A stretch of DNA of 37,826 nt from an uncultured Clostridia bacterium (GTDB lineage Bacteria; Bacillota; Clostridia; Oscillospirales; Ruminococcaceae). The stretch is taken from assembly GCA_947304245.1 (NCBI GenBank), contig CAMZAK010000006.1, positions 1 to 37,826 of the forward strand, read 5' to 3'. Shown piece after piece: positions 16,759-23,491 of this stretch; position 1 is the stretch's first letter, and every line of letters begins with the position of its first letter. The position numbers and the translations under genes are program-made. The notes under the pieces were generated by a model. The model was not told where the DNA came from and did no database searches. It saw nothing but the letters and a program-made list of their open reading frames with translations.

Positions 16759-17451
16759 ATGAAATTTAAAGCAGCAATATTTGATTTAGATGGAACTTTA
16801 ATAGATTCCACATGGGTTTGGGGAGTAATGATTGAAAAATTTTGTAATGTTTTAGACATAAAAGAAGAGTTAAAATGCATGGAACAAACAGCTCATATGC
16901 CTCCCACAGAATTTATTAATTTCATAAAAGAAAAATATTCTTTAAAAAAAGAAGTTTTAGAGATTAAAGAAATTTTATTAAATACTGCTTTAGAATTTTA
17001 TTCTGAAAAAGTTAATTTAAAAAAAGGGGTTAAAAGACTTTTAAATTTAATGAAACAAAATTCAATTAAAATGGCAATTGCAACCTCTTGTTTTGTTGAA
17101 TTAACAGAAATTGTTTTAAAAAAGTGGGAAATTTATGATATGTTTTCTTTTTTTTCATATTCTGAAAAATTAAACACTAATAAAAAATCTGCTAAGGTTT
17201 ACATTGAAGCTGCTAATTTTATGAAACTAAAATGTGATGAATGCGGTGTTTTTGAAGACATTTTCCTTCCACTTGAAGACGCTAAAAAACATGGGTTTGG
17301 CTATTTTGCTGTTGAAGACAACAACAGAACTAAAGAAACTAAAAGTAAACTTCAAACCTATTCAGATTGCTATATAAAAGACTACGATGAATTTATAGAT
17401 AGTGGCAATTTTGAAAAATTTTTTAATGTTGTGAAGAATAGGAATTTTTAA
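16759..17451 (+). CDS. HAD-superfamily phosphatase/phosphomutase-like hydrolase
   Basis: HAD-like hydrolase of 230 residues in the beta-phosphoglucomutase/phosphatase group. Motif I is FDLDGTLIDSTWVW (about 8-21, nucleophile D8/acid D10), motif II is the Ser/Thr of IATSC (about 112-116), a Lys of motif III lies in NTNKKSAKVY, and the acidic motif IV is degenerate to VFEDIFLPLEDAKKHG. The cap domain is the helical type inserted after motif I. Substrate cannot be told from sequence. SD ataggaga precedes the ATG. A second HAD gene of another subtype starts 3 bases after its stop, so both form one operon. Confidence 0.85.
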   Translation: MKFKAAIFDLDGTLIDSTWVWGVMIEKFCNVLDIKEELKCMEQTAHMPPTEFINFIKEKYSLKKEVLEIKEILLNTALEFYSEKVNLKKGVKRLLNLMKQNSIKMAIATSCFVELTEIVLKKWEIYDMFSFFSYSEKLNTNKKSAKVYIEAANFMKLKCDECGVFEDIFLPLEDAKKHGFGYFAVEDNNRTKETKSKLQTYSDCYIKDYDEFIDSGNFEKFFNVVKNRNF

Positions 17452-17454
17452 ATT

Positions 17455-18081
17455 ATGAAACCGTTACTATTTATTTCAGATTTTGATGGAACAATTACAG
17501 CTCAAGATTTTTTTAAACAAATTTTATTGAGATATGCTCCAGAAAAAATTTTTAATCCAACCGGAAAAAGAGGATTTGAACTCTTAAAAGAAACTTTAGA
17601 AGGAACAAATTTAAAACAAGAAGAGTTTGAAAAAGAAATTGAGCATATCCCAATGGACCTTAGTTTTATTGATTTTTATAAATTCTTTAACAAAAACTTA
17701 GGAGACATTTTAATTCTAAGTGCTGGTTCTAAATACTATATTGAAAAAAAGCTAGAGCTAGAAGGACTTAAAAATGTTAAAATTATTGCAAATGAAGGTT
17801 TTTTTAAAAATGGGAAATTTAAGCTTGAAAAAAATGAAGAAGAAAAGTTTAAAGAAGATGAATTTGGTGTTAATAAAGTAAAGGTTATTTCATATTATAA
17901 AAATAAATATGAAAAAATTGCCTATGCCGGAGATTCTTATGTGGACTTTAAAGCATGTTGCAAAGCAGATTTAATTTTTGCAAAAGCAAATCTAGCTAAA
18001 ATTTTAAAAATGTTTAAGATGAAATTTAATAAATTTGAAAAATTTTCAGATATTGCAAAATATTTCTCACGCTTTAAATAA
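17455..18081 (+). CDS. HAD-IB phosphatase, MtnX/phosphoserine phosphatase-like
   Basis: A 208-residue HAD-IB type phosphatase. Motif I is ISDFDGTITAQDFF (about 8-21), motif II is LILSAGSKYYIEKKL, and the Mg-binding motif IV is IAYAGDSYVDFKACCKADLIFAK. This resembles MtnX (methionine salvage) and phosphoserine phosphatases more than sugar-phosphate phosphatases. No other methionine salvage gene is in the window, so a specific role is not assigned. It begins 3 bases after the preceding HAD gene, with little room for its own SD, so translation is probably coupled. The tRNA promoter begins just after its stop. Confidence 0.83.
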   Translation: MKPLLFISDFDGTITAQDFFKQILLRYAPEKIFNPTGKRGFELLKETLEGTNLKQEEFEKEIEHIPMDLSFIDFYKFFNKNLGDILILSAGSKYYIEKKLELEGLKNVKIIANEGFFKNGKFKLEKNEEEKFKEDEFGVNKVKVISYYKNKYEKIAYAGDSYVDFKACCKADLIFAKANLAKILKMFKMKFNKFEKFSDIAKYFSRFK

Positions 18082-18088
18082 AAAACAC

Positions 18089-18118
18089 TTGACAAAATAT
18101 TCCCATTTGGTTTATATT
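18089..18118 (+). promoter_or_regulatory. Strong promoter for tRNA-Val-Asp-Phe
   Basis: Perfect TTGACA at 18089-18094 and TATATT at 18113-18118 with an 18-base spacer, about 28 bases before the first tRNA. This is the best -35 match in the window, as expected of a stable-RNA promoter. Confidence 0.75.
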
Positions 18119-18146
18119 AAAAAAGATGTTTTTTTATGGGGACTTT

Positions 18147-18222
18147 GGGAGCTTAGCTCAGCTGGGAGAGCATCTGCCTTACAAGCAGGGGGTCACAGGT
18201 TCGAGCCCTGTAGTTCCCACCA
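18147..18222 (+). tRNA. tRNA-Val (anticodon TAC)
   Basis: Cloverleaf with acceptor gggagct/agttccc, D-stem gctc/gagc, anticodon stem tctgc/gcagg with loop cttacaa (anticodon TAC), T-stem acagg/cctgt, and encoded CCA. First of three tRNAs under one promoter. Confidence 0.96.
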
Positions 18223-18226
18223 TTTT

Positions 18227-18303
18227 GGCCTCGTAGTTCAGTTGGTTAGAACGCCTGCCTGTCACGCAGGAGGTCGACGGTTCAAGTCCGTTCGGGGTCG
18301 CCA
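18227..18303 (+). tRNA. tRNA-Asp (anticodon GTC)
   Basis: Cloverleaf with acceptor ggcctcg/cggggtc, anticodon stem cctgc/gcagg with loop ctgtcac (anticodon GTC), discriminator G and encoded CCA. Four bases separate it from tRNA-Val. Confidence 0.96.
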
Positions 18304-18311
18304 TTTTTTTT

Positions 18312-18387
<76 letters not shown>

Positions 18388-18436
18388 TGATTTTAGTTTA
18401 TATTTTTATCTATAGAAAAAATATAGAATATTTAGC

Positions 18437-18473
18437 AGCATTTATTGTTCTTTGCAATAATTGCTATTTTTTT
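18437..18473 (+). terminator. Probable terminator of tRNA cluster
   Basis: Arms 18437-18447 (agcatttattg) and 18455-18465 (caataattgct) pair over 11 positions with one mismatch around a 7-base loop, followed by a run of T (18467-18473). Confidence 0.55.
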
Positions 18474-18479
18474 ATCTAA

Positions 18480-18512
18480 AAATAACCAATAAATTTAAAT
18501 AACCAATAAATT
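18480..18512. repeat. Two tandem copies of a 17-base unit
   Basis: aaataaccaataaatt occurs at 18480-18495 and again at 18497-18512. It lies in the otherwise featureless AT-rich gap between the tRNAs and spoIIID. Two copies only; no function assigned. Confidence 0.7.
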
Positions 18513-18670
18513 AAATTTTTTAACTTTATTAATTAAAGTAATATTTTCATTAACCATAAACTATATATTAAAAATAGACAACTATTTATTATTATAAATT
18601 ATTTTTTGTATCAGTTTAACATTTCTTGCATAGATATTAACTAAAGTTAGTATTGTGTGAGGTGTTATTT

Positions 18671-18946
18671 TTGGAAAGTGCTATAAATTTAAAAAAAGCT
18701 TTAGATTTAAGGTGTATAAAATTCGGAAAATATATAGTAAAAAATATGGCAACCGTAAGAGCAACTGCTAAAAAATTTGATATTTCTAAAAGCACAGTAC
18801 ATAAAGACGTTAGTGTTCGTTTAAAAAAATTAGATTATGAACTTTATGAAAAGGTGCATAAAATTTTAGAAATAAACAAAAAAGAAAGACACATAAGAGG
18901 GGGCATAGCAACAAGAAAAAAATATAAAAGTATGCAAAAAAAATAA
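18671..18946 (+). CDS. spoIIID: Sporulation transcriptional regulator SpoIIID
   Basis: Mother-cell DNA-binding regulator acting after sigma-E in sporulation. The 91-residue product has a helix-turn-helix with TVRATAKKFDISKSTVHKD, where the recognition helix ISKSTVHKDV is characteristic, followed by ERHIRGGIATRKKY, the C-terminal basic segment that also contacts DNA. I choose TTG at 18671 because GAGGTG (18658-18663) is an SD 7 bases upstream; a longer frame from 18653 would place that SD inside the coding sequence. A sigma-E promoter is expected but I could not place one with confidence. A YlmC/YmxH gene follows. Confidence 0.92.
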   Translation: MESAINLKKALDLRCIKFGKYIVKNMATVRATAKKFDISKSTVHKDVSVRLKKLDYELYEKVHKILEINKKERHIRGGIATRKKYKSMQKK

Positions 18947-18967
18947 ATTACAAAGTTTAAAGCTTAC

Positions 18968-18996
18968 TTTACAAAAAAAATATATATTCATATAAA
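18968..18996 (+). promoter_or_regulatory. Predicted promoter for ylmC/ymxH gene
   Basis: TTTACA (18968-18973), 17-base spacer, TATAAA (18991-18996), close to the gene's SD (aggagg near 19000). Transcription start would leave a very short leader. Confidence 0.4.
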
Positions 18997-19014
18997 ATAG
19001 GAGGAAATTCAATT

Positions 19015-19311
19015 ATGTTGTGTAAATTGGAGGACCTTAAAAATAAAAATGTTGTTAATGTTAGAAACGGAATAGACCTCGGGTTTGTTGATGATGTTGT
19101 TTTAGATACTATAGCTGCTAAAGTGCTTTCTTTAGTCATATATGGAAAGAAAAAATTTTTTGGGATTTTTGGAAGAGAAGAGGATATTTTAATTCCGTGG
19201 AAAGATATAAAAATTATTGGAGATGACGTTGTTTTAATAAACGTGGATTGTGCAACTTATTCAAATAATCGTTTAAAAAAAAGGGGATTTTTTAAAAATT
19301 TATTTAAATAA
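19015..19311 (+). CDS. YlmC/YmxH family sporulation protein (PRC-barrel)
   Basis: Single PRC-barrel domain protein of 98 residues. MLCKLEDLKNKNVVNVRNG, then LGFVDDVVLD, ILIPWKDIKIIGDDVVLIN match the YlmC/YmxH family, which is restricted largely to spore formers and is of poorly defined role. The Lys/Phe-rich C-terminal tail (KKRGFFKNLFK) is an extension that might associate with membrane or RNA. SD aggagg lies before the ATG. Position after spoIIID supports a sporulation context. Confidence 0.88.
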   Translation: MLCKLEDLKNKNVVNVRNGIDLGFVDDVVLDTIAAKVLSLVIYGKKKFFGIFGREEDILIPWKDIKIIGDDVVLINVDCATYSNNRLKKRGFFKNLFK

Positions 19312-19377
19312 TTCATGTTGTAAATTAGAGAAAAATATGATAATCTATAGTTAAATCAAAAATTGAAGGAGAAATTT

Positions 19378-20670
19378 ATGTTTAATAAAAAAATCTTTAA
19401 AAGCAAATTGTTTTATAACATATTAATTTTTATTTCAGTATTTTTATTGTTTCCATTACTAATGAGTAAAATTTATAAAGTTTTAAATTCTAATCCTGGT
19501 TCTAGCTACGAAAACAAAGCTGTTGCCACAACAGTTAAAGCAGATGAACAAAGAGGAATTTGGTTTTCATACTTAGAATGGGCTAAATTTCACAATGGAA
19601 AAAATGAACAAGAATGGACAAATACAATAGATAATGAAATTATTCCTAACCTTAAAAGTTTAAAAATTAATAACATTTATGTTCATGCTGTTGCACATTC
19701 GGATTCGTTTTACCCATCAAATTTACTCCCTGCCGCAAAAGAGGTTGTAAAAGAATATGGAAAAGATTTAACATACGACCCTTTTAAAGTTTTTTTGATT
19801 AAACTAAAAGAAAGCAACATAAAAGTTCATGCTTGGGTTAATCCTTTAAGAGGTATGCGGGATGAGAATTTCTCTAAAATTCCAGATTCTAAAAATTATT
19901 TCACAAAATCTTCATTCATAAAACAAAACAAGTCAGATTATTATATGAAAGATAATGTTGGAATGTATTGGTTTAACCCTGGCAATCCTGAAGTTTTAGA
20001 ACACATTAAAAGAGTAACAGAAGAAATAATAGATAAATATCCTGAAATTGAAGGAATCCATATAGATGATTATTTTTATCCATCAGTCTTACATGAAAAT
20101 AAAGCTTTAGAAACAGATATCTCATATTTTCAAAAAACACAACCAAAAGAGATGGACATACACAATTGGAGAAGAGGAAACATTACAGCATTAGTAAAAA
20201 AAATGTATGATGTTTGTTGTTCTAAAAATAAAATATTTGGTGTTAGCCCTATAGGTAACATAGGGAATAATTTTAATGTTATGTATTTTGACACCGAAGA
20301 AATATTAAGAAACGGATATTTGCATTATATTATTCCACAAATTTTTTATGGATTTGAAAATGGCACACTTAGTTTTGTAGATTGTGCAACAAAATGGAAA
20401 GATTTAATGTTAAAATATAATAAAATTAATTTTTATGTTGGTTTAGCGGCCTACAAATGCGGCATAGAAAAAGATGTTTGGGCAGGAGCTGCTGGAGCGC
20501 AAGAATGGAAAAATCATGGAGATGTTTTAAAAAGACAAATAGAAACATTAAGAAACAATGGATTTTCAGGTTTTGTTTTTTTCTCATATGAAAGTTTTTT
20601 TGCACCAAAACCAGAATTAGCACAAAAAATTACAGAAGAAAGAAATAATTTTATGCCACTACTACAATAA
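19378..20670 (+). CDS. Exported GHL10/UPF0748 family (YddW-like) glycoside hydrolase-like protein
   Basis: A 430-residue protein with one N-terminal hydrophobic segment (about 14-30: signal peptide or anchor) and no lipobox Cys, then a TIM-barrel of the GHL10 (formerly DUF187) family. Diagnostic stretches are RGIWFSYLEW, IYVHAVAHSDSFYPSN, KVHAWVNPLRGM, YWFNPGNPEV, GIHIDDYFYP (acidic residues at the end of a barrel strand) and FGVSPIGNIGNN. Family members are thought to act on cell-wall or glycan bonds. I take ATG at 19378 because AAGGAG (19366-19371) is its SD; TTG at 19363 would put that SD in the coding region. A weak promoter lies near 19318-19346. Confidence 0.85.
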   Translation: MFNKKIFKSKLFYNILIFISVFLLFPLLMSKIYKVLNSNPGSSYENKAVATTVKADEQRGIWFSYLEWAKFHNGKNEQEWTNTIDNEIIPNLKSLKINNIYVHAVAHSDSFYPSNLLPAAKEVVKEYGKDLTYDPFKVFLIKLKESNIKVHAWVNPLRGMRDENFSKIPDSKNYFTKSSFIKQNKSDYYMKDNVGMYWFNPGNPEVLEHIKRVTEEIIDKYPEIEGIHIDDYFYPSVLHENKALETDISYFQKTQPKEMDIHNWRRGNITALVKKMYDVCCSKNKIFGVSPIGNIGNNFNVMYFDTEEILRNGYLHYIIPQIFYGFENGTLSFVDCATKWKDLMLKYNKINFYVGLAAYKCGIEKDVWAGAAGAQEWKNHGDVLKRQIETLRNNGFSGFVFFSYESFFAPKPELAQKITEERNNFMPLLQ

Positions 20671-20694
20671 AAGTTATATAGGAGGGTTAAAAAA

Positions 20695-20937
20695 TTGGAT
20701 GAAACAGTAACTTTTTCACTAGAAAAATTACAGGAAAGTGATATTAAAAAGAATTTATTAATTGTTTACAAAGCATTAAAAGAAAAGGGTTATAACCCCA
20801 TAAATCAACTAGTAGGGTATCTTCTTTCTGAAGACCCAACATACATTACAACTCATAATAATGCTAGAACATTAATTAGAAAAATAGACAGAGATGAGTT
20901 GTTACAGGTTATGGTTAAAAATTATATTGAAAATTAA
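20695..20937 (+). CDS. ireB: IreB family regulatory phosphoprotein
   Basis: IreB (UPF0297/YrzL) of 80 residues, known in Enterococcus as a substrate of the Ser/Thr kinase IreK and a negative regulator of cephalosporin resistance. ETVTFSLEKLQESDIKKN, then ALKEKGYNPINQLVGYLLSEDPTYITTHNNAR are highly conserved. The TTG start is set by SD aggaggg 9 bases upstream. It is usually followed by ruvX/yqgF and yrzB and preceded by alaS; here those are missing and an OGG gene follows, so the ancestral cluster has been broken. Confidence 0.93.
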   Translation: MDETVTFSLEKLQESDIKKNLLIVYKALKEKGYNPINQLVGYLLSEDPTYITTHNNARTLIRKIDRDELLQVMVKNYIEN

Positions 20938-20976
20938 TTAAGAATCTTTATATTTAAAGGATAATTTTAAAAATTT

Positions 20977-21768
20977 ATGGAATTTAGTTTTGAAATTAAA
21001 GATTTTTCTTTAAAAAAAAGTTTAGAGTGCGGCCAATGTTTCAGATTTAAAGAAATTAGCAGAAATGAGTTTTTAATTTTTTCTTGTAATAAGTCCACTA
21101 TTGTAAAGCAAATTGGGGATTTATTGATTTTTTCTAGTTCAAATTCAGATGAAAAATTTTGGAAAAATTATTTTAATTATGATATAGATTATTTTAATTT
21201 ATTACAAAATTTTAAAGGAGATTTAACATTAGAAAAAGTTATTAATTCTTGTGCTGGTTTAAGAATTTTTAAACAAAACCCTTATGAAACTTTAATTTCA
21301 TTTATATTTTCAATTAATAATAATATTCCTAGAATTAAAAAAATAATAGAAACTTTATGTGAAAATTTTGGAGAAAAGATTGAAAATGGTTATTCTTTTC
21401 CTAGTTTAGAAATTTTAAAAAATTGTAGTAAAGAAGATTTTAAAATTTTAAAAGCTGGTTTTAGAGTTAATTTTTTGCTAGATGCAATTAAAAAAATTGA
21501 ATCTGAAGAGGTGAATTTAAATGAATTATATTTTTTAACAGATGAAGAAATTAAAAAAATACTTAAAAAAATCCACGGTGTTGGAGAAAAAGTTTCTAGT
21601 TGTGTTTTGCTTTTTGCTTACAACAGAATGAACATTTTCCCAAAAGATGTTTGGATTAAAAGAACCATAAAACAATATTACGAAAATGGCTTAAGTGAAC
21701 AATTTTTAACTTGTCCTGGTTTAGCTCAACAATATTTATTTTATGGAAAAAGAAATGGTTTTATTTAA
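20977..21768 (+). CDS. ogg: 8-oxoguanine DNA glycosylase (OGG1 type)
   Basis: Base-excision repair glycosylase/AP lyase of the clostridial OGG type, 263 residues. N-terminal LECGQCFRF aligns with the GQxFRW segment of OGG1, FIFSINNNIPRIKKII with the helix that flips the base, and the helix-hairpin-helix is KKIHGVGEKVSSCVLLFA with catalytic Lys205; the catalytic Asp224 is in PKDVWIKR. Length is normal. A weak SD (aaagga) is 15 bases before the ATG. It stands alone between ireB and fba. The 3' end is 56 bases from the fba start; a frame from 21711 overlapping it is not used. Confidence 0.92.
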   Translation: MEFSFEIKDFSLKKSLECGQCFRFKEISRNEFLIFSCNKSTIVKQIGDLLIFSSSNSDEKFWKNYFNYDIDYFNLLQNFKGDLTLEKVINSCAGLRIFKQNPYETLISFIFSINNNIPRIKKIIETLCENFGEKIENGYSFPSLEILKNCSKEDFKILKAGFRVNFLLDAIKKIESEEVNLNELYFLTDEEIKKILKKIHGVGEKVSSCVLLFAYNRMNIFPKDVWIKRTIKQYYENGLSEQFLTCPGLAQQYLFYGKRNGFI

Positions 21769-21824
21769 TAAATTTAACTGAATTTAAAAATTATGATTTA
21801 TATATAAAATTTTGGAGGTTTAAA

Positions 21825-22853
21825 ATGCCGGTTGTTAATTATGAAAAATATTGCAAAATGTTGAATTTAGCACATGAAAAAAAATATGCTTTCCCTGCTT
21901 TTAATGTTTCTAACATGGAGACTGCTTCAGCGGTTTTAACCGGGCTTAAAAAAGCAAATTCAGATGGAATAATTCAAGTTTCCATTGGAGGAGCTGCACA
22001 TGCCAGTGGTGCAGAAATTAAAGATAGTGTTTTGGGTGCAATTGCTATTTCGGAATATGTTCATTTAGTTGCAGAAAAGTATGATGTTAATGTTGCACTG
22101 CACACAGACCATTGCAGAAGTTGTGATTTAGAAAAATTTTTAATTCCATTAATAGATGAAACAGAGAAGAGAAGAAAAAAAGGTTTGAAAAATCTTTTTA
22201 ATAGTCATATGTTTGATGGGTCTGACGTTAAACTAGAAGAAAATTTAGAGATTGCAAAAAAATTGTTAAAACGCTGCGTTGAAAATGAAATATTTTTAGA
22301 AATTGAAATTGGAGTTGTTGGCGGAGAAGAAGACGGTGTTAACAATTCTGGAGTTAGCAATAGTAAACTATATTCAACACCACAAGACATGATTAAAGCA
22401 TATGAGGCGTTAAGCAGAATTTCTAAAAACTATATGGTTGCTGCAACGTTTGGAAATGTTCATGGGGTTTATAAACCTGGAAATGTTAAACTAAAACCAA
22501 AAGTTTTGTTAGAAGGAAAAAATGCATTAGAAGAAAAATTTGGGCATGGAGAAAGTTTCAAGTTTGTTTTTCATGGTGGCTCTGGTTCTTCTCAGGAAGA
22601 AATACAGGAAACTTTAAATTACGGTGTTGTTAAAATGAACATAGACACAGACACACAATATGCATTTACAAGGCCAATAGCAGACCATATGTTTAAAAAT
22701 TATGATGGCGTTTTAAAAATTGAAGATGAGGTTGGAGTAAAATCTTTATATGACCCGAGATCATATTTAAAAAAAGGAATAAATGGCATGGCTGAAAGGG
22801 TTGTAATGGCCTGTAAAGATTTAAAATCTATTAATTCTCATGTTGAATTATAA
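21825..22853 (+). CDS. fba: Fructose-1,6-bisphosphate aldolase, class II
   Basis: Zinc aldolase cleaving fructose 1,6-bisphosphate into DHAP and glyceraldehyde 3-phosphate. About 342 residues, the length of the class IIA/actinobacterial-type enzymes. YAFPAFNVSNMET is the family start; HTDHC (93-97) supplies catalytic Asp95 and zinc ligand His96; EIEIGVVGGEEDGV, GNVHGVYKPGN and FHGGSGSS give the other zinc and phosphate-binding sites. ATG at 21825 is preceded by SD tggaggt; the frame is open further upstream to 21711 but that part overlaps ogg and is not family-like. A terminator follows. Confidence 0.95.
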   Translation: MPVVNYEKYCKMLNLAHEKKYAFPAFNVSNMETASAVLTGLKKANSDGIIQVSIGGAAHASGAEIKDSVLGAIAISEYVHLVAEKYDVNVALHTDHCRSCDLEKFLIPLIDETEKRRKKGLKNLFNSHMFDGSDVKLEENLEIAKKLLKRCVENEIFLEIEIGVVGGEEDGVNNSGVSNSKLYSTPQDMIKAYEALSRISKNYMVAATFGNVHGVYKPGNVKLKPKVLLEGKNALEEKFGHGESFKFVFHGGSGSSQEEIQETLNYGVVKMNIDTDTQYAFTRPIADHMFKNYDGVLKIEDEVGVKSLYDPRSYLKKGINGMAERVVMACKDLKSINSHVEL

Positions 22854-22875
22854 ATTAAAAAATTAATTAAAATTT

Positions 22876-22911
22876 AAAAAAGGGTGGATTGATATTAAAT
22901 CTACCTTTTTT
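22876..22911 (+). terminator. Intrinsic terminator after fba
   Basis: aaaaaagggtgga (22876-22888) pairs with tctacctttttt (22900-22911), with one bulged G and one G-T pair, ending in a T-run. Confidence 0.65.
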
Positions 22912-22950
22912 AGTATTAATTTAAATTTTTAAAAAATTAATAAATAATAT

Positions 22951-23205
22951 TTATTCTAAACCAGTTAATTTGTCATAACTATCTATATTTGAAGAAATAT
23001 TTATTTTAACATTAATATTAGCCATTTTAATAATAATACTAGCAGTTTTGTTTTTTAATTTTTTATCTGTTACCAAGTCTGGGGACTTTTGTGGATCTTT
23101 AAAAAAATCTTGAGTTGGGTGTTATTTTTCAGCTTCAATTCTTTGTTTTTAGTGCAATATATATTCCTAAATCACACCCTTTCTATTTTGCTCAAACGTA
23201 ACCAT
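22951..23205 (-). pseudogene. Decayed reading frame with three in-frame stops
   Basis: On the minus strand an 85-codon frame from ATG at 23205 to TAA at 22951 is interrupted by TAG at codon 13 and TAA at codons 19 and 28, with no frameshift. The remaining codons read like protein: MVTFEQNRKGVI, EYILH, KQRIEAEK, then 56 residues beginning HPTQDFFKDPQKSPDLV. The part coding DPQKSPDLV is noticeably less AT-rich than its surroundings. No SD is evident. I do not recognise the family. Chance cannot be excluded, but a 56-codon open stretch with this composition in the middle of AT-rich noncoding DNA is unlikely. The rest of the 22854-23491 gap holds only a terminator and a promoter. Confidence 0.45.
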
Positions 23206-23403
23206 AATTTTATTATAATATGTTTATTTTATTCGTAATTCTGCACAATTATTTTTTATCTAAAGAAACAAAAATATTTTTATTTTTTTCAGTTTTATTT
23301 TTTTATGTTAATTTTTAACAATTCATAATAATTTTAGTAACATAAAATATTAACCAATACAATTTAAAGATAATTAAGCATTTAATTAAATAATTAAAAA
23401 AAG

Positions 23404-23432
23404 TTGAAAAAAGTAGAAAATTGTTGTATAAT
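23404..23432 (+). promoter_or_regulatory. Predicted sigma-A promoter for M16 peptidase gene
   Basis: TTGAAA (23404-23409), 17-base spacer, perfect TATAAT (23427-23432), about 60 bases before the ATG. Confidence 0.65.
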
Positions 23433-23491
23433 TAAAAGTTAAAAGAAATATGTAAACAGATTAAAAGGTTTTAAAGGAAGTGTAAATTTTA

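Noticed and set aside
18480..18512. CRISPR-like or longer tandem array
   Set aside because: Only two adjacent 16-17 base copies with no spacers; no other repeat array was seen in the window.
21711..21824. N-terminal extension of the aldolase gene
   Set aside because: It overlaps the end of ogg, and the ATG at 21825 has a proper SD and the family's normal N-terminus.
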